Below are positions 35,539 to 43,391 of a DNA stretch of 64,000 bases, piece by piece; position 1 is the stretch's first letter; each line of letters opens with the position of its first letter. The stretch is from Cupriavidus sp. D384 (GTDB lineage: Bacteria > Pseudomonadota > Gammaproteobacteria > Burkholderiales > Burkholderiaceae): contig NZ_BBQI01000095.1 of the NCBI RefSeq assembly GCF_001652915.1, positions 62,001 to 126,000 of the forward strand, read 5' to 3'. The notes beneath the pieces were generated by a model. That model saw nothing but the letters and a program-made list of their open reading frames with translations, was not told where the DNA came from and did no database searches. Made by a program: the position numbers and the translations under genes.

Positions 35539-36084
35539 ATGCGCATTCTCGGCATCGATCCCGGTCTGCGGACCACCGGCTTCGGCGTGCTTGAAAAGCA
35601 CGGCAACAAGCTCGCCTATGTGGCCTCCGGCACGATCCGCAGCAACGGCGACGAAAGCCTGCCGCAGCGCCTGAAGACACTCTATGACGGGATTGCCGAA
35701 GTCGCGCGCACCTATGCGCCCGACTGCGCGGCCATCGAAAAGGTCTTCGTCAACGTCAATCCGCAATCGACACTGCTGCTGGGCCAGGCGCGCGGCGCCG
35801 CCATCTGCGGTCTGGTGGGCCAGGGGCTGCCGGTGTTCGAATACACCGCACTGCAGCTGAAGGTGGCCGTGGTGGGTTACGGGCGCGCCAACAAGGAACA
35901 GGTGCAGGAGATGGTGATGCGTCTGCTGGCGCTGTCCGGCCGCCCCAGCAGCGACGCCGCCGACGCGCTCGGCGTGGCAATCTGCCATGCCAACGGTGGC
36001 GATACCCTGGGCACGCTGGCAACAATGGCGCCGGAACTGGCGCGCAAGGGGCTGCGTGTGCGGCGCGGCCGGCTGATCGGCTAA
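35539..36084 (+). CDS. ruvC: Holliday junction resolvase RuvC
   Basis: Dimeric endonuclease cutting four-way DNA junctions. 181 residues; catalytic Asp7 in MRILGIDPGLRTTGFGV, the second acidic residue in AAIEKVFVNVNPQS, and the C-terminal pair in SSDAADALGVAICHAN. ruvA and ruvB follow but are separated from ruvC by a lipoprotein gene. No LexA-like box is evident upstream. Confidence 0.97.
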   Translation: MRILGIDPGLRTTGFGVLEKHGNKLAYVASGTIRSNGDESLPQRLKTLYDGIAEVARTYAPDCAAIEKVFVNVNPQSTLLLGQARGAAICGLVGQGLPVFEYTALQLKVAVVGYGRANKEQVQEMVMRLLALSGRPSSDAADALGVAICHANGGDTLGTLATMAPELARKGLRVRRGRLIG

Positions 36085-36121
36085 CCTTCGGCCTGGCGAC
36101 AGGCCCTGCGCCTGCGTCGCT

Positions 36122-36127
36122 TAGAAT
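36122..36127 (+). promoter_or_regulatory. Candidate -10 (TAGAAT) of the GDPD gene
   Basis: TTAGAATCGGCG, 33 bases before the ATG, nearly identical in context to the pepP element. Confidence 0.4.
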
Positions 36128-36160
36128 CGGCGTTCGAGAGTCCGTCCAGGAACGCCCCAG

Positions 36161-37336
36161 ATGCCGCAATCCCTCGCCTTCCGTCTTTCATTGGCTGCCG
36201 CCACGGCCACGCTGGTCGCCGGCTGCGTCACGGCGCCGCGCACACCGGTTTCCACCGCACCACCCGCTGCGCCGGCGCCGGCACCGGCCGCCCCGGCCCC
36301 CGCGCCTGCGCCGCCGGCACTGGTCATCGGCCATCGAGGCGCCAGCGCGCTGCGGCCCGAGCACACGCTGGCTTCGTACCAGAAGGCGATCGACGATGGC
36401 GCCGACATCATCGAGCCAGACCTGGTATCCACCAGGGACGGCGTGCTGGTGGCCCGCCACGAGAACGACATCACCGGCACCACCAACGTGGCCGAAGTGC
36501 CCGAGTTTGCCGGCCGCCGCCGCATCAAGGTCATCGACGGCGAGCGCATCGACGGCTGGTTCACCGAGGACTTCACGCTGGCCGAACTCAAGACGCTGCG
36601 CGCCCGCGAGCGAATTCCAAAGCTGCGGCCCTACAACGCCAAGCTCAATGACCAGTTCGAAATCCCCACCTTCGACGAAATCCTGAAGCTGGCGGCGCAA
36701 GCGTCGAGCCGCCGCGGCAGCCCCGTGGGCATCTATCCCGAACTGAAGCACCCGAGCTATTTCCGTGGCATCGGCCTGCCGCTCGAAGAAAAGCTGGCCG
36801 CTGCGCTGCAGGCCAATGACTTCGCAAGGGCCACGCCGGTGTACGTGCAGTCGTTCGAAGTCGGGCCGCTGCGCGCCATGAAGCGGTTGCTGGGCACCGC
36901 CATGCCGAACGTGAAGATCGTGCAACTGATCGGCAACCCCAGGCAGCGTCCTGCCGACTGGCGCCTGGCGGGCGACAACCGCACCTATGCGTCGATGCTG
37001 ACACCGCTGGGCCTGCGCGAGGTGGCAACCTACGCCAACGGCATCGGCCCCGAGAAAAGCCTGGTGATTCCGCGCGACGCCCAGGGCGGCCTGGCGGCAC
37101 CCACGCCGCTGGTGGCCAACGCGCATGCCGCCGGCCTGGTGGTGCATCCGTACACGTTCCGCCCCGAGAACAGCTTCCTGCCGAAGCCGCTGCGCGCACC
37201 CGGCGACGATGCCACGCGCAACCCGGACGGCATGGTGCGCGAAGTCCAGGCCTTCCTGGCAGCCGGCATCGACGGCTTCTTCACGGACGATCCGGCACTG
37301 GGCCGTCGCGCCGTGGCCACGCCGGCCGGCCAGTAA
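36161..37336 (+). CDS. Glycerophosphodiester phosphodiesterase, predicted lipoprotein
   Basis: Hydrolyses glycerophosphodiesters to glycerol-3-phosphate and an alcohol. 391 residues. N-terminal lipoprotein signal with lipobox LVAGC (Cys22), then a ~30-residue Pro/Ala linker and a GDPD TIM barrel: catalytic IGHRGASALRPEHTLASY, the metal-binding EPDLVSTRDGVLVARHEN, and later EFP-type IYPELKHP. It is anchored in the envelope, so it probably acts in the periplasm on phospholipid breakdown products, similar to GlpQ. Located between ruvC and ruvA on the same strand with its own candidate promoter. Substrate inferred from family. Confidence 0.9.
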   Translation: MPQSLAFRLSLAAATATLVAGCVTAPRTPVSTAPPAAPAPAPAAPAPAPAPPALVIGHRGASALRPEHTLASYQKAIDDGADIIEPDLVSTRDGVLVARHENDITGTTNVAEVPEFAGRRRIKVIDGERIDGWFTEDFTLAELKTLRARERIPKLRPYNAKLNDQFEIPTFDEILKLAAQASSRRGSPVGIYPELKHPSYFRGIGLPLEEKLAAALQANDFARATPVYVQSFEVGPLRAMKRLLGTAMPNVKIVQLIGNPRQRPADWRLAGDNRTYASMLTPLGLREVATYANGIGPEKSLVIPRDAQGGLAAPTPLVANAHAAGLVVHPYTFRPENSFLPKPLRAPGDDATRNPDGMVREVQAFLAAGIDGFFTDDPALGRRAVATPAGQ

Positions 37337-37351
37337 CCCCACGGGCCGCGC

Positions 37352-37357
37352 TACACT
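37352..37357 (+). promoter_or_regulatory. Candidate -10 (TACACT) of ruvA
   Basis: GCTACACTTGCGGCC 29 bases before the ruvA ATG; leader CACTTCTTCCTACGCTTTCAC lacks a Shine-Dalgarno sequence. Confidence 0.35.
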
Positions 37358-37385
37358 TGCGGCCACTTCTTCCTACGCTTTCACC

Positions 37386-37967
37386 ATGATCGGACGCATC
37401 GCCGGCACCCTGCTTGAAAAGAATCCCCCGCATCTGCTGGTCGACTGCCACGGCGTCGGCTACGAGATCGATGTGCCGATGAGCACGTTCTACAACCTGC
37501 CGGCCGTGGGCCAGCCCGTGACGCTGCTCACGCAGCAGATCATCCGCGAGGACGCGCACCTGCTGTTCGGCTTCGGTACCGCCACCGAGCGCAACACCTT
37601 TCGCGAACTGATCAAGATCACCGGCATCGGGGCGCGCATGGCGCTGGCCGTGCTGTCCGGCCTGTCCGTGCCCGAACTTGCGCAGGCCGTGACGATGCAG
37701 GAAGCCGGCCGGCTGACCAAGATCCCCGGCATCGGCAAGAAGACCGCCGAACGGCTGCTGCTGGAACTCAAGGGCAAGCTTGGCGCCGACCTGGGCCACG
37801 TGCCCGGCGCCGCACCGGTGCCCGACAGCGCCGTCGACGTGCTCAACGCGCTGCTGGCGCTGGGCTATTCCGAGAAGGAAGCTGCGCAGGCCATCAAGCA
37901 GGTGCCGGCCGGAACAGGCGTGTCCGAGGGCATCAAGCTCGCGCTCAAGGCGCTGTCAAAGGGATAA
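37386..37967 (+). CDS. ruvA: Holliday junction branch-migration protein RuvA
   Basis: Tetrameric junction-binding subunit of the RuvAB motor. 193 residues, MIGRIAGTLLEKNPPHLLVDCHGVGYE at the N-terminus (OB fold), two helix-hairpin-helix motifs (ITGIGARMALAVLSGL and IPGIGKKTAERLLLEL) and a C-terminal domain that contacts RuvB (LLALGYSEKEAAQAIKQV). ruvB follows 94 bases later. Confidence 0.96.
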   Translation: MIGRIAGTLLEKNPPHLLVDCHGVGYEIDVPMSTFYNLPAVGQPVTLLTQQIIREDAHLLFGFGTATERNTFRELIKITGIGARMALAVLSGLSVPELAQAVTMQEAGRLTKIPGIGKKTAERLLLELKGKLGADLGHVPGAAPVPDSAVDVLNALLALGYSEKEAAQAIKQVPAGTGVSEGIKLALKALSKG

Positions 37968-38031
37968 CGCAGCCTGCGCCGGATTGCGCTGGACCGCGTC
38001 CGATTGCGCCGGGCCGCGCGCACCGGCAGCG

Positions 38032-38037
38032 TAGAAT
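38032..38037 (+). promoter_or_regulatory. Candidate -10 (TAGAAT) of ruvB
   Basis: GTAGAATGGCGCC 25 bases before the ruvB ATG; leader lacks a Shine-Dalgarno sequence. Confidence 0.35.
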
Positions 38038-38061
38038 GGCGCCATACTGCTTTCCATTGCC

Positions 38062-39129
38062 ATGATCGAAACCGACAAGCTGACCGGTGACCGCCCGCCG
38101 GAGCGCGTGATCTCCGCCACCCCTGCATCCACCCAGGAAGAAGCCTTCGAGCGCGCGCTGCGCCCCAAGCTGCTCGACGAATACGTCGGCCAGGAAAAGG
38201 TGCGCGGCCAGCTGGACATCTTCATGCACGCGGCCCGCAAGCGGCGCGAGGCGCTGGACCACGTGCTGCTGTTCGGCCCGCCGGGACTGGGCAAGACCAC
38301 GCTGGCACACATCATCGCGCGCGAGATGGGCGTGAACCTGCGCCAGACGTCGGGGCCCGTGCTGGAGCGTCCGGGCGACCTGGCCGCGCTGCTGACCAAC
38401 CTCGAAGCCCACGACGTCCTGTTCATCGACGAAATCCACCGCCTGTCGCCCGTGGTGGAGGAAATCCTGTACCCGGCGCTGGAGGACTACCAGATCGACA
38501 TCATGATCGGCGAGGGTCCGGCCGCGCGCTCGGTCAAGCTCGACCTGCAGCCGTTCACGCTGGTGGGCGCCACCACGCGCGCCGGCATGCTGACCAACCC
38601 GCTGCGCGACCGCTTCGGCATCGTGGCGCGGCTGGAGTTCTATTCGGCCGAAGAGCTGGCGCGCATCGTGACGCGGTCGGCGCAACTGCTCAACGCGGTA
38701 ATCGATCCGGCCGGCGCGCTCGAGATTGCACGCCGCGCGCGCGGCACGCCCCGTATCGCCAACAGGCTGCTGCGCCGTGTGCGTGACTTCGCCGAGGTCA
38801 AGAGCGATGGCACGATCACGCGCGAACTGGCCGACGCGGCACTGGCAATGCTCGACGTGGACAGCGTCGGCTTCGACCTGATGGACCGCAAGCTGCTGGA
38901 GGCCGTGCTGCACAAGTTCGACGGCGGCCCGGTGGGCGTGGACAACCTGGCAGCCGCCATCGGCGAGGCCCGCGACACGATCGAGGACGTGCTGGAGCCT
39001 TACATGATCCAGCAGGGTTATCTGCAGCGCACACCGCGCGGCCGGGTGGCCACCGCCGCCGCCTATCGCCATTTCGGACTGGCCTCGCCGCAAAGCGAGC
39101 GCCGGGGCGAAGGCTTCGACGCACCCTGA
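38062..39129 (+). CDS. ruvB: Holliday junction branch-migration DNA helicase RuvB
   Basis: AAA+ hexameric motor that drives branch migration. 355 residues with the conserved LRPKLLDEYVGQEKVRGQL, Walker A GPPGLGKTT, Walker B LFIDEIHRL, sensor region VGATTRAG and C-terminal winged helix (MIQQGYLQRTPRGRVAT). Typical length for the family. Confidence 0.97.
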   Translation: MIETDKLTGDRPPERVISATPASTQEEAFERALRPKLLDEYVGQEKVRGQLDIFMHAARKRREALDHVLLFGPPGLGKTTLAHIIAREMGVNLRQTSGPVLERPGDLAALLTNLEAHDVLFIDEIHRLSPVVEEILYPALEDYQIDIMIGEGPAARSVKLDLQPFTLVGATTRAGMLTNPLRDRFGIVARLEFYSAEELARIVTRSAQLLNAVIDPAGALEIARRARGTPRIANRLLRRVRDFAEVKSDGTITRELADAALAMLDVDSVGFDLMDRKLLEAVLHKFDGGPVGVDNLAAAIGEARDTIEDVLEPYMIQQGYLQRTPRGRVATAAAYRHFGLASPQSERRGEGFDAP

Positions 39130-39146
39130 GGGGCGCCGCAGACGGG

Positions 39147-39165
39147 GTTGCACCGGCGGTGCAAC
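39147..39165. terminator. Hairpin after ruvB
   Basis: Perfect GTTGCACC-GGC-GGTGCAAC, 17 bases after the ruvB stop; no T-run, so a tentative transcript end. Confidence 0.35.
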
Positions 39166-39355
39166 GGCCGTCCATGCAGGCCATCCGCCCGGCCTCTGAC
39201 CCCGGCCCAGGCCTTTGCGAGGGTGGCCGGGCGTCAATTAAACGTTTTCGCAACCCCTGCAAATTTTTTCGAAGTGGATTGCTGGCCTATGCCCAGTTGT
39301 CCACAATGGCTGCATCCTTTTTACAAAATGCGCACGTGCGCCAACAAGGACAGTC

Positions 39356-39946
39356 ATGAAAATCAGAGCCCAGCACTCCCTTTCCATTGCCGCCTGCCTG
39401 ATGTTCGCCTGGGCCGGTGCTGCCCATGCGCAGAAGCCGTCGACACCCGCGCCGATCGGCGTGGCCGAGGAAGCGGTGGTCAGCGGCCGGGTCGTCAATG
39501 TCGATCCGGATTCGAAAGCCGTACTGGTCAAGGGCCCGGGCGGCAATCTGGTCGAGATCATCGCGGGCGACGAAGCCAAGAACATCGGCAATGTCAAAAA
39601 GGGCGATATCGTCACACTGACGCGCGGTGCGGCCGTGGTGGCCGGGCTGGAGCCGATCGGCAGCAAGGACACCGCGCTGATGGAGCAGGTCGAGCGCATT
39701 TCGCACGCGCCCGAGGGCGGCAAGCCCGGCGTGATGCGTGAAATCACCACCACCATTACCGCACAGGTCACCAACGTGGATGTTGCAAAGCGCACAGTCA
39801 CGTTCCGGGGTCCACGTGAGACTTTGCGCACCGTGAAGGTCCAGGATCCGAATATCGATCTTGCCAACATCAAGAAGGGCCAGATGGCCAAGTTCGTGAT
39901 CAAGGAAGTGGTGGCGATCACGGTCAAGGCACCAACCGCTGGCTGA
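39356..39946 (+). CDS. Exported protein with two similar beta-rich halves, function unknown
   Basis: 196 residues. Signal peptide SIAACLMFAWAGAAHAQ, cleaved near residue 26. The mature protein seems to be an internal duplication: VVNVDPDSKAVLVKGP...IGNVKKGDIVTL near residues 42-93 parallels VTNVDVAKRTVTFRGP...LANIKKGQMAKF near 140-185. The spacing of NVD, GP and KKG/IKKG is conserved in both halves. Periplasmic location likely. The leader before it is unusually AT-rich for this window (CAAATTTTTTCG, CCTTTTTACAAAATG). AAGGAC precedes the ATG. No family recognised with confidence. Confidence 0.78.
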   Translation: MKIRAQHSLSIAACLMFAWAGAAHAQKPSTPAPIGVAEEAVVSGRVVNVDPDSKAVLVKGPGGNLVEIIAGDEAKNIGNVKKGDIVTLTRGAAVVAGLEPIGSKDTALMEQVERISHAPEGGKPGVMREITTTITAQVTNVDVAKRTVTFRGPRETLRTVKVQDPNIDLANIKKGQMAKFVIKEVVAITVKAPTAG

Positions 39947-40011
39947 CCGGTTCGGCAACCCCTGCCGCATCGCCTCTGACGCAGTACCTTTCCCCTTCAG
40001 GAGAACAACAA

Positions 40012-40599
40012 ATGGATCGACGTCAGTTTGTCACCCGGGTTGCCGGGTCGGGCCTGCTTGTCGCCACGGCCGCCTTTGCTGCCGGTTGCACGACGACGGG
40101 CAGCAGCGCGGGCACCGATGCCGCGGCCAAACGGCAGGAAATCGACGCCGGCGCCGATGGCGCGCTCAACCGGCTCTTTTCGTCGGTAAAGGGCTCGCAG
40201 GAACTTGCCAACCGGTCGCAGGGCATTCTGGTGTTCCCGCGCGTGCTGGCCGGCGGGCTGGTCGTGGGCGGCGAGTATGGCGACGGTGCGCTGCGCAGCA
40301 AGGGCACCACGCAGGGCTACTACCGCACCATCGCGGGCACCTTCGGCCTGACCGCGGGTGGACAGTCGCGCTCGATCATCATCATGTTCATGACGCCCGA
40401 GGCCTACAACAAGTTCGTGCAATCGAAGGGCTGGACGGTGGGTGCCGATGCCAGCGTGGCGCTGGCCAAGGTGGGCGCCAACGGCACCATCGACACCATT
40501 ACCGGCCAGCAACCGGTCATTGCCTTCGTGCAGACCAATGCCGGCCTGATGGTCGATGTGTCGCTGAACGGCGCCAAGATCAGCAAGCTCGATATCTAG
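40012..40599 (+). CDS. SYLF-domain (YSC84-like) lipoprotein
   Basis: 195 residues. N-terminus MDRRQFVTRVAGSGLLV followed by lipobox FAAGC (Cys near residue 25), so a lipoprotein; the RRQF pair gives a Tat-like look. The mature part is the YSC84/SYLF lipid-binding domain (GILVFPRVLAGGLVVGGEYGDG, YYRTIAGTFGLTAGGQSRS, ADASVALAKVG). Members bind phosphoinositides in eukaryotes; the bacterial role is unknown. AGGAG lies 9-10 bases before the ATG. A strong terminator follows. Confidence 0.88.
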   Translation: MDRRQFVTRVAGSGLLVATAAFAAGCTTTGSSAGTDAAAKRQEIDAGADGALNRLFSSVKGSQELANRSQGILVFPRVLAGGLVVGGEYGDGALRSKGTTQGYYRTIAGTFGLTAGGQSRSIIIMFMTPEAYNKFVQSKGWTVGADASVALAKVGANGTIDTITGQQPVIAFVQTNAGLMVDVSLNGAKISKLDI

Positions 40600-40653
40600 C
40601 CTTGCACCGGCGCCGCCCGGCCTGCCGGGGCGGCATCGCAGCAAGACCGAAAC

Positions 40654-40676
40654 GCCCGGCTCCGGCCGGGCTTTTT
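40654..40676 (+). terminator. Intrinsic terminator after the SYLF lipoprotein gene
   Basis: GCCCGGC-TCCG-GCCGGGC followed by TTTTT, 55 bases after the stop. Confidence 0.85.
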
Positions 40677-40757
40677 CATGGGCGTGCCACGCGCATGCCC
40701 TGCCACTGGCATAATCGCGCGAATCACGCCCGTCGCCCGCGCCCCCGGATGCCACCC

Positions 40758-41492
40758 ATGCACGAACCGCTTGCCGCCACCGCCGCCTCCGGCCACACCG
40801 GACGCGTCTATCGCTATTACGACCTCGTGATGGTGGCCTTTGTCACGGTGCTGCTGTGCTCGAACCTGATCGGAGCCGCCAAGGCGGCGCAGATGACGCT
40901 GCCCGTCATCGGGCCGGTCACGTTCGGCGCGGGCGTGCTGTTCTTCCCGGTTTCGTACATCTTTGGCGACGTGCTCACCGAGGTCTATGGCTATGGCCGC
41001 GACCGCCGCGTGGTGTGGGCCGGCTTTGCCGCCCTGGCGTTTGCCACGTTCATGGCCTTCGTGGTGCTGCGCATGCCCGTGGCGCCGTTCATGATCGACT
41101 ACCAGAAGAGCCTGGAAGATGTGTTCGGCAATACCTGGCGCATTGCGCTGGGGTCGCTGATCGCGTTCTGCTGTGGCAGTTTCGCCAATAGCTACACCCT
41201 TGCCAAGATGAAGCTGTGGACCGGCGGCCGCTGGCTCTGGACGCGTACGATCGGCTCGACCCTGGCAGGCGAGCTGGTCGATTCATCGCTGTTCTACGTG
41301 ATTGCGTTCTACGGCATCTGGCCGCTGGAAAAAGTCATCCAGGTGGCCATCGCGCAGTACATCCTCAAGACCGGCTGGGAGGTCGTGATGACTCCCGTGA
41401 CCTACAAGGTGGTGGGATTCCTGAAGCGGGCGGAAAACGAGGACTGGTACGACCGGAACACCAACTTCACGCCGTTCCGGCTGCGCGTGTAA
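40758..41492 (+). CDS. yhhQ: Queuosine-precursor transporter (YhhQ/DUF165 family)
   Basis: 244-residue inner-membrane protein that imports preQ0/preQ1 for tRNA queuosine synthesis in characterised members. About six helices (LVMVAFVTVLLCSNLIGAAK, VTFGAGVLFFPVSYIFGDVL, FVVLRMPVAPFM, and so on); the motifs FPVSYIFGDVLTEVYGYGRDRR and GSTLAGELVDSSLFYVIAF are diagnostic. ATG 40758 (MHEPLAAT) was preferred over an in-frame ATG at 40749. A CATAAT hexamer at 40710 is a possible -10. Confidence 0.9.
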   Translation: MHEPLAATAASGHTGRVYRYYDLVMVAFVTVLLCSNLIGAAKAAQMTLPVIGPVTFGAGVLFFPVSYIFGDVLTEVYGYGRDRRVVWAGFAALAFATFMAFVVLRMPVAPFMIDYQKSLEDVFGNTWRIALGSLIAFCCGSFANSYTLAKMKLWTGGRWLWTRTIGSTLAGELVDSSLFYVIAFYGIWPLEKVIQVAIAQYILKTGWEVVMTPVTYKVVGFLKRAENEDWYDRNTNFTPFRLRV

Positions 41493-41516
41493 GCGCCTGG
41501 ACCCGGCCGCGCCGCG

Positions 41517-42191
41517 TTACGGTACGCGGCGGTCCACCTCGTCGAGTGTCAGCGCTTCCAGGTGGCTGACATCGGCCCATTGCAGCAGGGTCAGGTTGGC
41601 GCTGTCGCACCGCAGCCGGTTGACGCTGGCGTTGAGCAGTTCATGCGAGCGCGGCGCCTCCAGCGTCATGCCCGTGGCCTCGCGATAGAGGCAGTCCAGC
41701 ACGCCGCCGTGGGCCACCAGTGCGATCCGTTCGCCGGGGTGACGGCGCGACAGCGACAGTGCCACCTCCACCGCCCGCTCGTGGAATTCGCGCAGCGATT
41801 CCCCCTCCGGCGGCGCATAGTCGGGCACGCGTGCCTGCCAGCGCGCAAAGTCGTCGGGCCGCTTTTCCGCCACTTCCGCATAGGTCATGCCTTCCAGCTC
41901 GCCATAGCAACGCTCGCGCAGCCGCGGTTCGGCACGCACCGTCAAACCCAGTGCCTGCGCCAGCGGCTTGGCCGTCTCCAAGGCACGTCCCAGGTCACTG
42001 GTGTACACCGCATCGATCGGCTCGCCGGTCAGGGCCTCGGCCAGCGCGCGCGCCTGGGCCCGGCCCGTGTCATTGAGCGGAATGTCGATCTGGCCCTGGA
42101 GCCGCCGTTCGCGGTTCCAGGCCGTCTCGCCATGGCGGATCACGATCAGGTGGGTGTAGGCCAGCGACTGCGGGCCGTTACTTTGCAACAT
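41517..42191 (-). CDS. Histidine phosphatase family protein (phosphoglycerate-mutase-like)
   Basis: 224 residues. Catalytic RHGETAWN near residue 20 with the phosphohistidine, a conserved RLQGQIDIPLNDTGRAQA, acid/base Glu in RERCYGELEGMTY, and second histidine in VAHGGVLDCLYR. Belongs to the branch often named GpmB or CobC/phosphatase; cofactor-independent mutase activity is not implied. Substrate unknown. Lies convergent to the queuosine transporter. Confidence 0.88.
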   Translation of the reverse strand: MLQSNGPQSLAYTHLIVIRHGETAWNRERRLQGQIDIPLNDTGRAQARALAEALTGEPIDAVYTSDLGRALETAKPLAQALGLTVRAEPRLRERCYGELEGMTYAEVAEKRPDDFARWQARVPDYAPPEGESLREFHERAVEVALSLSRRHPGERIALVAHGGVLDCLYREATGMTLEAPRSHELLNASVNRLRCDSANLTLLQWADVSHLEALTLDEVDRRVP

Positions 42192-42246
42192 GCCGGTTCC
42201 TTGGGGGCGACGGATTTGGGCGGAGTCTGGCGCGGCGCTTGCCTGC

Positions 42247-42894
42247 TTACTTCACGAGCTTCGGGTTCAGCGTATAGGTACCGGTGTAGCTGGCCTGCGC
42301 CAGCACATGGCCCTCGATCGCCCGGCGCACATCGGCACCGGTGAACTTGCCCTCGACCGGCATGCGGTCGATGTCGAGCGCGTAGACCGTGAACACGTAG
42401 CGGTGCACGATGGCGTCGTTCCACGGCGGGCACGGGCCGTCGTAGCCGAAGTAGTCACCCTTCATGTCCGGGTCGTTGGCAAACCAGCCCGTGTAGTCGT
42501 TCAGGCCATGGCGCAGGCCGCCGGCCGTGGCGGTACCCACCAGCGCCTCGGGGCCCGGCTTGCCGCGCGCGATCACGCCGTCGCTATGCGTGCCGGCCGA
42601 GATCGTGTTCAGGCCCGGCGGGATATCCACCAGAACCCAGTGGAAGAAATCCACGCGCGGCAGCGACGCCGGTACCTCGCGGCCTTCCTGGTTCACGTCG
42701 TCGCCCTTGCTGGGCACGTCAGGATCATGAACGATCAGCGCAAACGACCGGGTGCCGGCCGGGAAGTCTTCCCAGTGCAGATCAGGGTTGCGGTTCGACG
42801 ACAGCGCCACGTGGCTGGCCGCATCGGGCACGCAGAAGGCAAACTCGCCGGGAATCGGCGCGTTGTCGGCAAAAGACTTGCTCCAGAGTTTCAT
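42247..42894 (-). CDS. YbhB/YbcL-family PEBP-like protein
   Basis: 215 residues of the phosphatidylethanolamine-binding protein (Raf kinase inhibitor-like) fold. Diagnostic segments are FALIVHDPDVP (ligand pocket), FFHWVLVDIPPG and YFGYDGPCPPWNDAIVHRYVFTVYALD. No signal peptide, so cytoplasmic. Physiological ligand in bacteria unknown. 19 bases downstream of dtd on the same strand. Confidence 0.9.
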   Translation of the reverse strand: MKLWSKSFADNAPIPGEFAFCVPDAASHVALSSNRNPDLHWEDFPAGTRSFALIVHDPDVPSKGDDVNQEGREVPASLPRVDFFHWVLVDIPPGLNTISAGTHSDGVIARGKPGPEALVGTATAGGLRHGLNDYTGWFANDPDMKGDYFGYDGPCPPWNDAIVHRYVFTVYALDIDRMPVEGKFTGADVRRAIEGHVLAQASYTGTYTLNPKLVK

Positions 42895-42913
42895 GAAGAT
42901 CTCCTTCGATATG

Positions 42914-43384
42914 TCAGGCTGTTCCGGCCGGCGGCACGCGCAGCCAGAACGTCACGGGACCATCGTTGGTCAGGCTGACCTGCATCATGGCGCCGAACTC
43001 GCCGGTCTGGACCGACGGATGCGCGGCGCGCGCGCGGGTCACGAAATGATCATAGAGGCGGCGGCCGTCCTCGGGTGCCGCCGCCGGGGTGAAGCTGGGG
43101 CGCGTGCCACTGTTGGTATCGGCAGCCAGCGTGAACTGGGACACCACCAGCAGGCCGCCCGCCGTGCCCTGGCCGTCGATGTTCTGCACGGGCAGGTTCA
43201 TCTTGCCCTCGGCATCGGAAAACACCCGGTACGACAGCAGCTTGGCCAGCAAGCGCTCGGCCTGTGCCTCGGTATCGCCGCGCTCGGCGCAGACCAGTGC
43301 CAGCAGGCCGGCCCCGATCTCGCCGGTGGTGCGGCCGTCCACGGTCACGCGCGCCTGCGATACACGCTGGATCAGGGCGATCAT
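42914..43384 (-). CDS. dtd: D-aminoacyl-tRNA deacylase
   Basis: Removes D-amino acids and glycine mischarged on tRNAs. 156 residues; both active-site motifs are present, SQFTLAAD and the cis Gly-Pro motif NDGPVTFW, along with MIALIQRVSQARVTVDG at the N-terminus. It starts 7 bases after tyrS, whose product is a known source of D-Tyr-tRNA, a sensible pairing. Confidence 0.96.
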   Translation of the reverse strand: MIALIQRVSQARVTVDGRTTGEIGAGLLALVCAERGDTEAQAERLLAKLLSYRVFSDAEGKMNLPVQNIDGQGTAGGLLVVSQFTLAADTNSGTRPSFTPAAAPEDGRRLYDHFVTRARAAHPSVQTGEFGAMMQVSLTNDGPVTFWLRVPPAGTA

Positions 43385-43391
43385 CGCCGCT

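Noticed and set aside
39297..39305. TTGTCCACA, one mismatch from a DnaA box
   Set aside because: Single isolated site without AT-rich unwinding element, dnaA/dnaN or clustered boxes; likely chance.
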